Assembly: GCF_016718685.1 (NCBI RefSeq) | Contig: NZ_JADKCX010000019.1 | Span: 1-64,000, forward strand | Direction: 5' to 3' | DNA length: 64,000 nucleotides | Source of the DNA: Haliscomenobacter sp. | Lineage (GTDB): Bacteria; Bacteroidota; Bacteroidia; Chitinophagales; Saprospiraceae | Shown: positions 35,400-44,843 of the stretch, in pieces | How positions within the stretch are numbered: position 1 is the stretch's first letter | How the letters are laid out: every line of letters starts with the position of its first letter | Made by a program: the position numbers and the translations under genes | The notes under the pieces: generated by a model | What the model was told of the DNA's origin: nothing | The model's database searches: none | What the model saw: the letters and a program-made list of their open reading frames with translations, nothing else

Positions 35400-37955
35400 T
35401 CATTCCACCACTTCCGTTTCGGTAGATTCGGTGGTTTCGGTAGATTCAGTAGTTTCCGTGATGTCTGCAATTTCCGTGCCATCCACTTCTTCCCCTTCTA
35501 CTTCAGGGATGTGTTTCACCACAGTTACGTCAGCGATGTTGTCGTCGTCGTCCAGGCGGATGACCCGTACCCCTTGGGTAGCGCGGCCCATCACGCGCAG
35601 TCCACCGATGGCCATGCGGATGATGATACCCGAACGGTTGGTGATCATGAGGTCATCGTCGTCTTTAACAGATTTGATGGCCACCAACATTCCGGTTTTA
35701 TCGGTAATTTGAATGGTTTTTACCCCTTTTCCTCCCCGCTTGGTGAGGCGGTATTCTTCTACTTCGGAGCGTTTACCGTTGCCTTTTTCGGACACAACCA
35801 GCAGGGTGGATTCCTTGTCGTCAGGTGCGATACACACCATGCCGACCACGGCATCTTTACCATCCTCGGCCAAAGTCATTCCCCGTACCCCGGCAGCACT
35901 ACGTCCCATTGAGCGTACCCCTGCTTCGTTGAAGCGTACGGCATATCCTCGGCGACTGGCCAAAAATACCTCGTGATTACCACCCGTCAGCCAGGCTTCC
36001 AGCAATTGGTCGTCTTCGTTGATGGTAATGGCATTGATGCCCCCGGCACGTGGACGGGAGAAAGCCTCCACGGGTGTTTTTTTGATGACGCCCTGCTGGG
36101 TGCAGAACATGATATAGTGGTTGTCGACAAATTCTCTGTCAACCAAACTTTCAATGACGATAAAGGCCTTTACCTTGTCTTCTTTAGGAATGGCCAGGAT
36201 GTTCTGAATGGCCCGTCCCGTAGCGGTTTTGGCAGCTTCCGGGATTTCGTATCCTTTCAACCAGTAGCATCGGCCTGCGGAAGTAAAGAGCAGCAGGTAA
36301 TGGTGCGTATTGGTGACGAACATGTGCTCGATGAAGTCTTCATCGCGGGTTTTGCTGCCCCTGGAGCCTCGTCCACCACGGCTTTGTTGACGGAATTCAG
36401 AAACAGGCGTACGTTTGATGTAACCAAGGTGGGAAATGGTAATCACTACCTCTTCTTCCTTGATCATGTCCTCCATATTGATTTCCCCGTCGGCAGCTTC
36501 GATGACGGTGCGGCGCGCATCCCCAAAATTGGCTTTGATTTCCGTCAATTCCTCTTTGATGATCGAGCGGCGCAATTCTTCGCTGTCCAGAATGGAGTTC
36601 AGGTAATCGATCAGTTTTTTGATCTCATTGTATTCGTTGCGCACTTTGTCGCGCTCCAACCCGGTCAAACGCTGCAAACGCATGTCGAGAATGGCTTTGG
36701 CCTGTATTTCTGAGAGGCCAAAGTTGCTCATCAAGCCTTCCCGTGCTTCGTCCACCGTACGGGAGCCGCGAATCAGGGCAATGACCTGATCCAGGTGATC
36801 CAGGGCAATCAACAAACCTTCCAGGATGTGGGCGCGTTCTTCGGCTTTGCGCAAATCAAACTTGGTGCGGCGGACAACAACTTCCAGACGGAACTTGATG
36901 AACTCCTCAATCATGTCCTTGATGTTGAGCGTATACGGACGCCCATCTACCAAAGCCACGTTGTTGATCCCATAAGAGCTTTGCAGCGGAGAGTATTTGT
37001 AGAGTTGGCTCAGTACCACCTTGGCAATGGCATCGCGTTTCACATCCAGTACGACTCGAATACCCATGCGGTTGGATTCGTTGGAAATGGCGGAAATGCC
37101 ATCGATGCGTTTTTCATTGACCAAATCGGCAATTTTTTCTTCCAGCGAAGAAATATTGACTTGGTAAGGTACTTCGGTGATGATGATTTGTTCCTTGCCG
37201 GTTTTGGTGGTTTCAATTTCTACCTTACCACGCAATACCACCCGGCCGCGACCGGTGCGGAAACCATCGCGGATGCCCGACATACCATATATAATGCCAC
37301 CCGTGGGGAAATCGGGTGCCAGGATGTATTTCATCAATTCATCGATGGTGATTTCTGGATCGTCAATGGTTGCGATTACGCCATCGATCACTTCACCAAG
37401 GTTGTGGGGCATCATGTTGGTGGCCATCCCCACAGCAATACCCGTAGCGCCATTCACCAACAAGTTGGGGAAACGGGTGGGCATTACGGAAGGCTCCGTT
37501 AGTGTATCGTCGAAGTTGTTGGTGAAGTTTACGGTGTCCTTTTCCAGGTCGGCCATCAACTCATCGGCGATTTTGCGCATCCGGGCTTCGGTATAACGCA
37601 TGGCCGCAGGGCCGTCACCGTCGATGTTGCCAAAGTTTCCCTGGGGATCGATCAAAGGATAACGCAAGGACCAATCCTGGGCCATCCGCACCATGGTGTC
37701 GTATACGGAGGTGTCACCATGGGGGTGGTATTTACCCAGTACTTCCCCCACAATACGGGCTGATTTTTTGTGCGCTTTGTTGTAGGTAACGCCCAAGTCG
37801 GACATCCCGTACATGACCCGGCGTTGCACGGGTTTAAGGCCGTCCCGTACATCCGGCAAAGCACGCGAAACGATCACCGACATCGAATAATCGATGTAGG
37901 CAGACTTCATTTCGTCTTCGATGTTAACGGGAATAATGCGCTGATCTAGAGGCAT
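35400..37955 (-). CDS. gyrA: DNA gyrase subunit A
   Basis: 851 residues from the ATG at 37955 (MPLDQRIIPVNIEDEMK); an upstream in-frame start would add 42 residues not seen in the family. The winged-helix/tower part has the quinolone-region HPHGDTSVYDTMVRMAQ (74-92) and the catalytic Tyr121 in AMRYTEARM; the C-terminal pinwheel contains the GyrA-box-like QSRGGRGSRG and ends with an acidic tail, TETTESTETTEST. With GyrB it introduces negative supercoils by passing DNA through a double-strand break. A clear promoter lies 50 bases upstream on the minus strand. Intact. Confidence 0.97.
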   Translation of the reverse strand: MPLDQRIIPVNIEDEMKSAYIDYSMSVIVSRALPDVRDGLKPVQRRVMYGMSDLGVTYNKAHKKSARIVGEVLGKYHPHGDTSVYDTMVRMAQDWSLRYPLIDPQGNFGNIDGDGPAAMRYTEARMRKIADELMADLEKDTVNFTNNFDDTLTEPSVMPTRFPNLLVNGATGIAVGMATNMMPHNLGEVIDGVIATIDDPEITIDELMKYILAPDFPTGGIIYGMSGIRDGFRTGRGRVVLRGKVEIETTKTGKEQIIITEVPYQVNISSLEEKIADLVNEKRIDGISAISNESNRMGIRVVLDVKRDAIAKVVLSQLYKYSPLQSSYGINNVALVDGRPYTLNIKDMIEEFIKFRLEVVVRRTKFDLRKAEERAHILEGLLIALDHLDQVIALIRGSRTVDEAREGLMSNFGLSEIQAKAILDMRLQRLTGLERDKVRNEYNEIKKLIDYLNSILDSEELRRSIIKEELTEIKANFGDARRTVIEAADGEINMEDMIKEEEVVITISHLGYIKRTPVSEFRQQSRGGRGSRGSKTRDEDFIEHMFVTNTHHYLLLFTSAGRCYWLKGYEIPEAAKTATGRAIQNILAIPKEDKVKAFIVIESLVDREFVDNHYIMFCTQQGVIKKTPVEAFSRPRAGGINAITINEDDQLLEAWLTGGNHEVFLASRRGYAVRFNEAGVRSMGRSAAGVRGMTLAEDGKDAVVGMVCIAPDDKESTLLVVSEKGNGKRSEVEEYRLTKRGGKGVKTIQITDKTGMLVAIKSVKDDDDLMITNRSGIIIRMAIGGLRVMGRATQGVRVIRLDDDDNIADVTVVKHIPEVEGEEVDGTEIADITETTESTETTESTETEVVE

Positions 37956-38005
37956 GCAAAATGTGATTTTACTAAACGCTGTTTCAAGCTTAAAAAAATG
38001 GTAGG

Positions 38006-38036
38006 CAAAGATACGATTTTTTTGGGAAGCCCCAAA
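38006..38036 (-). promoter_or_regulatory. gyrA promoter
   Basis: On the minus strand TTTG (complement of 38033-38036), 19 bases, then TATCTTTG (complement of 38006-38013) match the Bacteroidota consensus exactly. Transcription would start near 38000, giving a leader of about 45 bases to the gyrA start at 37955, which also supports that start. Confidence 0.75.
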
Positions 38037-38086
38037 CGCAGGGAATGAAATTGGGAAAATTGCCCGGAGGTCGGTTTCCAAATAAA

Positions 38087-38116
38087 TTTGGAATTTAAAA
38101 AATAGTTGTACTTTTG
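38087..38116 (+). promoter_or_regulatory. DEAD-box helicase promoter with long leader
   Basis: TTTG at 38087-38090, 18 bases, TACTTTTG at 38109-38116 match the consensus. The start codon at 38262 would leave a leader of about 140 bases, containing a small stem TGTC...GACA around 38193-38212. Long leaders are known before cold-induced RNA helicases in other bacteria; here it is only a possibility. Confidence 0.7.
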
Positions 38117-38261
38117 CACCGCCTTACAGGGCTTACAGTGCAATACTTTCCTACGGACAATTGCCTACCTAGCCTGCATCACAGGCGAAATTATGTCAAA
38201 AGGGTCGCGCGACAGCATACAAATTGACGGATAGTGCGCCCCCGACATCTAACACAACTTA

Positions 38262-39809
38262 ATGAAACAATTGAATTTTTCTGAACTGGCACTGAGCCAG
38301 GAAGTGCAAAGCGCGATCAATGACATGGGCTTTGCTGAGGCGACGCCAATTCAATCTGAAGCCATTCCTCATTTGCTCAAGGGGCACGACCTGATTGGTC
38401 AGGCTCAAACAGGTACGGCAAAACTGCAGCATTTGGAATTCCACTTTTTGGAATCCATCGATTGCAGCACTCGTGAAGTAGCCGCAATTGTATTGTGTCC
38501 TACCCGCGAATTGGCGGTACAAGTAGCTGAAGAGCTGCGCAAACTGGCCAAGTACAAAAAAGGATTGTTCATCTCTACTATCTATGGTGGCGATTCCATC
38601 CAACGGCAGTTGAAGGAATTGAAAGCTGGCCCACAAGTAGTGGTAGGTACTCCAGGACGCGTTATGGATCACCTTCAGCGCAAAACCTTGCGTTTGGATC
38701 ACATCCAAATGGCGGTACTGGATGAAGCAGACGAAATGCTCAACATGGGTTTTCGGGAAGACATCGAAAACGTGTTGAACCAAATGCCCGAAACGCGCCA
38801 AACGGTTTTGTTCTCGGCAACCATGCCGCGGCCAATTCTCGAAATTGCCAAGCGTTTCCAAAAGAGCCCAATCCACGTTAAAGTGGTGAAGGAAGAACTG
38901 ACCAACGCCTCAATCGATCAGATCTACTACGATATTCCCGTACAAGCCAAAGAAGCGGTAATTGCACGTTTGATCGAATACTATGACCTGCAACGTGTCA
39001 TTGTGTTTGCCAACATGAAAAAAACCGTTGATGACCTGACCGAAGGCCTTAATCTTTTGGGTATCAGTGCCAAAGCCATTCACGGTGACTTGAACCAAAA
39101 CCAACGCAACGCCGTACTGACTGCATTCCGTGGTGGATCGGTCAATGTACTGGTGGCTACGGATGTAGCGGCTCGGGGCATCGATGTAAGCTCAGTAGAC
39201 GGCGTATTCAACTACGACCTCCCTTACGACGCAGAATACTATGTACACCGCATTGGCCGCACGGGCCGTGCCGGTAAGTTGGGCAAATCGTTCAGCTTCG
39301 TTACCGGAAGAAACGATCGTTACCGCTTGCGCGACATCGAAGATTTCAGCAAGGTCCGTATCGACAGACACAATGTACCCACTGTACAAGATTTGGCCAA
39401 ACGCCAACAGGCTAAACTTTGGGAGAAAGTTACGGAAACACTGGCCGAAGGTGGAGACCTGGAACCATACGAAATCCTGGCTCGGGACTTCTGCAAAAAC
39501 AATGGATTGGACAGCCGCCAACTGGCAGTTGCCCTGGTCAAAATGGCCATGCCAGACGTCAATGCAGTAGAAATCCCCAACCTGAACGCTGAGCGTGAAA
39601 GACGCCCGTCGGTGAGAGAAGGCGGCGAGCGCGAGTTCAGCCGCAACAGCAATGGCGGTGGCTACAATGGCGGCTCAAGAGGTGGCAACAGTGGCGGTGG
39701 CTATAAGTCAGGCCCACCCAAGAAAAAAGAATACGGCTCATACAAGGGCGAAGGCTTTGGCGGTAAAAAGCCAGGCGGTAAAAAGAAATTTTCCCGCGCG
39801 ATAGCCTAA
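38262..39809 (+). CDS. DEAD-box RNA helicase with altered motif I
   Basis: 515 residues. Q motif and beginning (NFSELALSQEVQSAINDMGFAEATPIQSEAIPHLLKGHDLIGQAQTGT), motif Ia PTRELAVQVAEEL, GG, TPGRVMDH, motif II DEAD, motif III SAT, motif IV IVFANM, motif V TDVAARGID, motif VI HRIGRTGRAG, then a tail rich in Gly/Arg/Lys (RGGNSGGGYKSGPPKKK), as in DeaD/CsdA/RhlE. It unwinds RNA using ATP. Motif I, normally AQTGTGKTAAF, here reads AQTGTAKLQHLEFHF: a missing G near 38417 and an extra T near 38447 shift the frame for about ten codons and then restore it, deleting the Walker A Lys-Thr. Sequencing error is likely, but if real the enzyme would be dead for ATP. Confidence 0.9.
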   Translation: MKQLNFSELALSQEVQSAINDMGFAEATPIQSEAIPHLLKGHDLIGQAQTGTAKLQHLEFHFLESIDCSTREVAAIVLCPTRELAVQVAEELRKLAKYKKGLFISTIYGGDSIQRQLKELKAGPQVVVGTPGRVMDHLQRKTLRLDHIQMAVLDEADEMLNMGFREDIENVLNQMPETRQTVLFSATMPRPILEIAKRFQKSPIHVKVVKEELTNASIDQIYYDIPVQAKEAVIARLIEYYDLQRVIVFANMKKTVDDLTEGLNLLGISAKAIHGDLNQNQRNAVLTAFRGGSVNVLVATDVAARGIDVSSVDGVFNYDLPYDAEYYVHRIGRTGRAGKLGKSFSFVTGRNDRYRLRDIEDFSKVRIDRHNVPTVQDLAKRQQAKLWEKVTETLAEGGDLEPYEILARDFCKNNGLDSRQLAVALVKMAMPDVNAVEIPNLNAERERRPSVREGGEREFSRNSNGGGYNGGSRGGNSGGGYKSGPPKKKEYGSYKGEGFGGKKPGGKKKFSRAIA

Positions 39810-39828
39810 GCTACAGAAGCATAAATTA

Positions 39829-39869
39829 CAAAGGCGACATGTCAACTTTACGTTGGAGTGTCGCCTTTG
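39829..39869. terminator. Terminator after DEAD-box gene
   Basis: CAAAGGCGACA (39829) and TGTCGCCTTTG (to 39869) are perfect 11-base arms; the loop holds a second small stem CAAC/GTTG. Confidence 0.75.
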
Positions 39870-40002
39870 TCGTTTTGGAATAGGTACAGAATCAATGGAC
39901 TCGCTACAACAAAAGACTCCCTTGGGCAAAAACAAGTCTCAATTAGGATCCCTCCTCTCATTTTAGTTTAAGGGGCTTCTATTGCAACGAGTCTATTGAC
40001 CC

Positions 40003-40158
40003 TTACACCACTTTTTTTCCACTAATAACCCGCAAGATTATTGCGACCACTGCAATCAACAGCAGCACGTGAATAAGGCCTCCGGCGTGGAAACCAATGA
40101 AACCAATCGCCCAACCGATGATTAAAATTACCGCAATGGTATAGAGCAGATTATTCAT
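40003..40158 (-). CDS. lmo0937-family two-helix membrane micropeptide
   Basis: 51 residues encoded on the minus strand from the ATG at 40158: MNNLLYTIAVILIIGWAIGF, IGFHAGGLIHVLLLIAVVAI, then ILRVISGKKVV. Two membrane helices with GWAIGF and the HAGGLIHxLLxIA motif fit the small lmo0937/DUF5670 family as I remember it, common near stress genes in Bacteroidota. Function unknown. It is too short for automatic gene callers with a high cut-off. Its neighbours (exporter, Ig-like lipoprotein, OmpA protein) suggest an envelope stress group. Confidence 0.85.
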   Translation of the reverse strand: MNNLLYTIAVILIIGWAIGFIGFHAGGLIHVLLLIAVVAIILRVISGKKVV

Positions 40159-40552
40159 GATTTGGTACGTTTAAGTTTTGAATAGTTTTTACACTGCAAA
40201 TATGCAGCCACTTGTTTTCATAAGGCTTACACAAATCCAGAAATAATTTACATCATTCACAGTTAGCGCCCAGAAAATCAATACAATCAGAAATTTGTAA
40301 ATGGGTAATCCGCCCCCATTTTACCCACGGGCAGAAAAAATACCACTCCCCACTTTTCCCCAAAAAGAGGAAAAATGTACCACTATTTGGACACAAGCCA
40401 GCAGTAAATAAGCGACGATCTAAGTCATCAAAAATGTGAGAATAATGCAATTCATTTTAAAAATTATGTAACACACTTTTCCTTGAATCCCCTGACCTTT
40501 GTGCTCACAAACAACAGGTAAGAGATGGACAAAATTATTGGATAACAAACCA
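40159..40552. other. Intergenic region between divergent genes
   Basis: 394 bases without a credible gene, AT-rich (notably 40160-40260 and 40440-40500). It should hold promoters of the micropeptide and the small protein at 40553. I see no strong palindrome or repeat; TTTG-like boxes occur but none with a good spacing partner. Confidence 0.4.
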
Positions 40553-40993
40553 ATGCGTATGAAAACTTCTAATACTTCAGTAGAAAAATTATACCACAGC
40601 TATGGCGCCCAACTTTACAGTATTGCCATGGAAATTGCGCCCAATCAAGCCGCAGCAGAAAAAATTCTCATCGGCACCTTTGTAAAAATTCACCGACAGC
40701 AATCGACGCAATTGAACGGACATTCCCCCCCCATTTATCTAACCTTAATCAAATTAATCCTCCAAACCGCCCACGAACAACTCGGCACCAGTCAACTGAA
40801 ATACAATTTCAAACTCAAACATTTTGCAAATACGCCACTGTTGAACAAATTGATTTGTGAACAAATAAGTTTGGAAAACTACTGTACAGAAAACCAACTC
40901 ACCCGCGCCGATGCAGCGAAAAAAATTCGGGAAGAACTAATGTCCATCCGCAATTCCAAGCATCAAACTGCCATGCCACTCCCCAAATTTTAA
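40553..40993 (+). CDS. Small protein resembling the N-terminal half of an ECF sigma factor
   Basis: About 146 residues from the ATG at 40553 (or 40559). The first 60 residues (VEKLYHSYGAQLYSIAMEIAPNQAAAEKILIGTFVKIHRQQ) recall sigma region 2, which begins LYxxYxxxLYxxA and continues AEEILQETFVKIW; the second half (LICEQISLENYCTENQLTRADAAKKIREELMSIR) has no convincing helix-turn-helix. It may be a degenerate sigma-like regulator. No signal peptide. A weaker TTG start lies at 40499. Family not recognised with certainty. Confidence 0.55.
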   Translation: MRMKTSNTSVEKLYHSYGAQLYSIAMEIAPNQAAAEKILIGTFVKIHRQQSTQLNGHSPPIYLTLIKLILQTAHEQLGTSQLKYNFKLKHFANTPLLNKLICEQISLENYCTENQLTRADAAKKIREELMSIRNSKHQTAMPLPKF

Positions 40994-41016
40994 ACATGCT
41001 CTAAGCACCTTCTAAC

Positions 41017-42161
41017 ATGGAAATGAGCACGTTGATTAAATTGCCTTTTATGCAAAGACTGCACTCCTGTTGATTGGATTGTATGTGTTTGTTAGTATTC
41101 TTTCCATTGGGCAGGATATTATCCTTCCTCTTGTTTATGCCGCCATCATTGCTATTTCGGTTAGTCCTGTGGTCAGTTTTTTGGTCAAGAAAAAAATCAA
41201 TCGGGCAATCGCCATTTTTATCGTACTTATTTTGGCCCTGTTGTTCATTGTTGGACTGATCTTATTATTGGTATCTCAAGCCAGTATGTTCAGCCAGGCT
41301 TGGCCCCAGTTGGTGCTTAAGTTTGATGATTTGTGCGATCAAGCCATTAACTGGGCTTCAGGTTGGTTAGGCGTTAGTATCCGGCAAATCAATACATGGA
41401 TTACCGATACAAAAGCAGACCTTTTGAACAACAGTAATGCGGTGATCGGCATTACCTTAACCACCATGAGTGGGGTGCTGGCTGCCATTTTCCTTACCCC
41501 GGTGTATATTTTTATGATTTTATTTTACCAGCCGCATTTGGTAGAGTTTGCCCATCGTTTGTTTGGCGTGTCCAACAACAGCCAGGTGAGCGAAATCCTG
41601 ACGGAGACGAAGACCATTATTCAGGGCTACCTCGTCGGTCTTTTTGCCGAATTTGCGATTGTAGCGGTACTGAATATTCTGGGACTATTGGTACTTCGGA
41701 TGGAATACGCCATCCTGCTGGGCATTGTAGGTGCTCTCCTCAACGTGATTCCCTATCTTGGTGGAATTATTGCGATGGGGCTCTTCGCCGCGATTGCCCT
41801 GGTGACCAAAACACCAATTTATATGGCTTATGTGATCGCACTTTACTCGGTCATCCAATTCATCGACAACAACTACATCGTTCCCAAAATAGTTGGCTCA
41901 AAAGTGAAGCTCAATGCCCTGATTTCTATCGTTGCCGTGATTGTGGGCGCCGCCATTTGGGGCATTCCCGGGATGTTTCTTTCCATTCCCTTAACGGCAG
42001 TCATCAAACTCGTGCTCGATCGCATTGAACCCTGGAAACCCTGGGGCTTTTTATTGGGGGATACCATGCCTCCACTGGTCAAACTGGATCTGAATTTCAG
42101 CGCCATCGTCAAAAAAACAAAGCGCAAGGAAAAAAGTGTGAAAGATGTAACTAAAGACTAG
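41017..42161 (+). CDS. AI-2E / PerM family exporter, N-terminal frameshift
   Basis: About 375 residues with eight membrane helices and the large hydrophilic loop after helix 3 (FDDLCDQAINWASGWLGVSIRQINTWITD). The closing part is typical: VPKIVGSKVKLNALISIVAVIVGAAIWGIPGMFLSIPLTAVIKLVLDR. Members export AI-2, antiporter-like substrates or Na+; the substrate is unknown here. The open frame proper begins only at 41070 (TTG), but MEMSTLIKLPF from 41017 joins YAKTALLLIGLYVF if one T is added to the TTTT run near 41048, giving the missing first helix. The rest is intact. Basic tail (KKTKRKEKSVKDV). Confidence 0.82.
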
Positions 42162-42232
42162 AATTGTGTAATGTATGTATTTTGTAAATCAACGAAATTT
42201 GTATTGTGAAAATTCATTCACTATTAAAGTTT

Positions 42233-42640
42233 ATGAAATTGAAAAAGAGAAAACTATTGACACTCCTGGCCATTGTATCGGTTTTTTTATTCGTCGGCTG
42301 CCAAAAAGACGATTATGTGGAAATCGTGGGACTCTGTCCCGTTGTCGTATCCAGTAACCCAGTAAACGGGGCAACCAGTGTACCACTGCTCAACGTCATT
42401 ACGGTAAGCTTTAATGAGCGGATGAACCCAGCTACCCTCAATGCTACCTCTTTTAGCCTACAGGCAGCAAGTGCAGTTGCGGGAACGATTTCGTATACCG
42501 ATACAACGGCAACTTTTACACCTACTAGCCCCCTCAGCCCGAATACGACGTATACAGCTAAGGTTACAACCGCAGCAAAGTCAATAAAAGGCAATGCCTT
42601 ACAAGCGGACTATGTCTGGAGCTTTAGCACCTTTCAATAA
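42233..42640 (+). CDS. Ig-like (Big_5) lipoprotein
   Basis: 135 residues from the ATG at 42233 (KLKKRKLLTLLAIVSVFLFVGC, lipobox FVGC). After the Cys a single Ig-like domain of the SbsA/Big_5 type runs to the end: VSSNPVNGATSVPLLNVITVSFNERMNPATLNATSF, GTISYTDTTATFTPTSPLSPNTTYTAKVTTAAKSIKGNAL, VWSFST. These domains occur on surface proteins of Bacteroidota and are probably adhesive or structural. The GTG at 42206 would place extra residues before the signal. It is followed 60-120 bases later by an OmpA-type protein, a pairing I have seen in related genomes. Confidence 0.85.
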   Translation: MKLKKRKLLTLLAIVSVFLFVGCQKDDYVEIVGLCPVVVSSNPVNGATSVPLLNVITVSFNERMNPATLNATSFSLQAASAVAGTISYTDTTATFTPTSPLSPNTTYTAKVTTAAKSIKGNALQADYVWSFSTFQ

Positions 42641-42761
42641 TCATTTCGCCAGCTTAGGTATTTGATCGGTAGATCAATGAACCTTAAATCATAAAAACAT
42701 GCAAGTCACAACTATTGATAAAAAAGGACTCCGTATGACGTGGGTTCCTTTTAGCATGAGT

Positions 42762-44750
42762 ATGAAAAGTCTTCTTTTAAGTTTGTTGCTTTGGATGGGT
42801 ATCCCGCTGTTTCTACAGGCTCAAGAAACAACTTACAGCCAATCTTCTTTTCGATTTGGAATAGCCGCTGGTGCCAATTTTAATTTTTACCGCGGATCGA
42901 CCCAAATGTTGAATCCAACGTTCACGGCTCCCGTTGCGTTCAACTATGCAGATGGTGCAGATTTTTTCATCGCACCCTTGATAGAATATGTCCACCCAAC
43001 CTCAAACCTGGGTGTGTCACTACAAGTAGGCTATGATGGCCGTCAAAGTGCTTTTAATCAGGAGATTACCCCTTGTAACTGTCCCGCAGACTTGACCACT
43101 AAACTCCGCTACATCACGGTAGAACCCACTTTGCGCTTTGCGCCATTTGGATCGGGATTTTATTTGTTCGGCGGGCCACGGATGGCCTTCAATATCGAAA
43201 AGTCGTTTACGTATTCTTTGGGCATCAATCCTGATTTGCCTGATCAATTGCCCACCCCGGACGTGAAAGGTGATTTGAGCAACGTAACACCTACACTGGT
43301 TTCGATGCAAATTGGAGCAGGGTTTGATATTCCCCTCTCTACGGCTGCATACCCGATGCAAGCCATCTTTTCGCCCTTTGTTTCTTTTCAACCTTATTTT
43401 GGTCAGAAACCACGCTCGGTTGAAACCTGGAACATTACGACACTGAGAGTTGGCGCTGCTTTGAAGTTTGGCCACGGCAGAAAAATTCAACTTCGACCAC
43501 CATTACCGAACCGCTACCCCTTACCGAAAATGTTGCAGTGGTCGATCCCCAGGTCCAGTTTTATGTGACGTCTCCCAAAAACATTCCAGTTGAACGTCGG
43601 GTAAGGGAAACTTTTCCGCTGCGGAACTACGTATTTTTTGACTTGGGATCAACGGAGATTCCAGATCGTTATGCGTTGATCACCAGAGATCAGGTTAAAG
43701 ACTTCAAAGAAGACCAACTCGAAGTATTCACGCCTAAAAAATTGTTGGGTCGTTCCGCACGGGGTATGACCGTATATTACAACGTATTGAACATTCTGGG
43801 CGACCGCATGGGTAAAAACCCGGGTACAGCCATTAATTTGGTAGGATCTTCGGAGAAAGGGCCAGAAGATGGTCGGATCATGGCACAGTCCGTTCAACGT
43901 TATTTGGTGAACGTATTTGGCATCAACAATTCCAGGATCAACGTGAAGGCCGGACCAAACCCAATATTCCATCAGAACAACCTGGAGGTACCCTTGAGCT
44001 TGATTTGTTGCGGGCAGGTGACCGTCGCGTGTCGATTGAAAGCAGTTCTCCTGCTTTGTTAATGGAATTCCAAACCGGCCCGGAGGTCTTTTTGAAGCCA
44101 GTAGAATATACGGCAGTACAAGAAGCGCCTTATGACAGCTATGTCAATTTTTATGTCATGGGAGCGAATGAAGCATTCTCTTCCTGGTCGATGGACATTA
44201 AGGATGACAAAGGAATCGTGCAAGCCTTTGGTCCATACCAGCGGGAATCGGTCAGCTTACCTGGAAAATCGATTTTGGGTACCCGGCCCGGAGGTCACTA
44301 CACCGTAACCATGATCGGTAAGACGAAGACTGGGAAAATCGTAAAAAAGGAAGCTGCTGTAGATATGGTGCTTTGGACTCCGCCTACCAACGAGGAAGGG
44401 ATGAGATTCAGCGTAATTTATGAATTCAATGAATCGAAAGCGATCTCCATCTATGAAAAATACCTTACGGACGTCGTTATCCCCAAAATTCCGCAAGGTG
44501 GAACCGTCATTGTCCACGGCCATACGGACATCATTGGCGATGAAACTTACAATCAAAAATTGTCGATGGAGCGTGCCAATGATGTCAAACGCATCATGGA
44601 AAATGGTTTGTCTAGATTGGGTAGAAATGATGTTAAATTCCAGGTCTACGGGTCCGGAGAAGACGAAAGTATGTCACCCTTTGACAACAATTATCCAGAG
44701 GAACGTTTTACAACCGGACGGTTATTATTGATATTGTTCCGCGCAACTAA
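42762..44750 (+). pseudogene. OmpA-family outer membrane protein, three frameshifts
   Basis: Signal peptide MKSLLLSLLLWMGIPLFLQAQ (start 42762; an ATG at 42699 is also in frame), an eight-strand-type barrel (FRFGIAAGANFNFYRG, SNLGVSLQVGYDG, FGSGFYLFGGPRM), a middle region (VRETFPLRNYVFFDLGSTEIPDRY, GTAINLVGSSEKGPEDG) and a C-terminal OmpA peptidoglycan-binding domain (FNESKAISIYEKYLTDVVIP, VIVHGHTDIIGDETYNQKLSMERANDVKRIM). Frame changes near 43500, 43990 and 44709; the last is a T lost from a TTTT run: with it the end becomes ERFYNRTVIIDIVPRN, the normal family ending. Evidence for homopolymer errors rather than true decay. Confidence 0.78.
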
Positions 44751-44779
44751 TTGATTTTAATTGTATCTAGTCAAAATAC

Positions 44780-44815
44780 AAGAGGCTGTCTTTACAAAAG
44801 TATTGGCAGCCTCTT
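44780..44815. terminator. Terminator after OmpA-family gene
   Basis: AAGAGGCTG (44780-44788) and CAGCCTCTT (44807-44815) form a perfect nine-base stem with an 18-base loop, 30 bases after the stop. Confidence 0.7.
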
Positions 44816-44843
44816 AGCTATTTAAAATCATCAAAAACAATCC

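Noticed and set aside
35973..37502. Two long plus-strand open frames inside gyrA
   Set aside because: Codon-bias shadows of gyrA; no start context and no recognisable domain.
40553..40993. A functional ECF sigma factor
   Set aside because: Only a region 2-like start is visible; no convincing region 4 helix-turn-helix.
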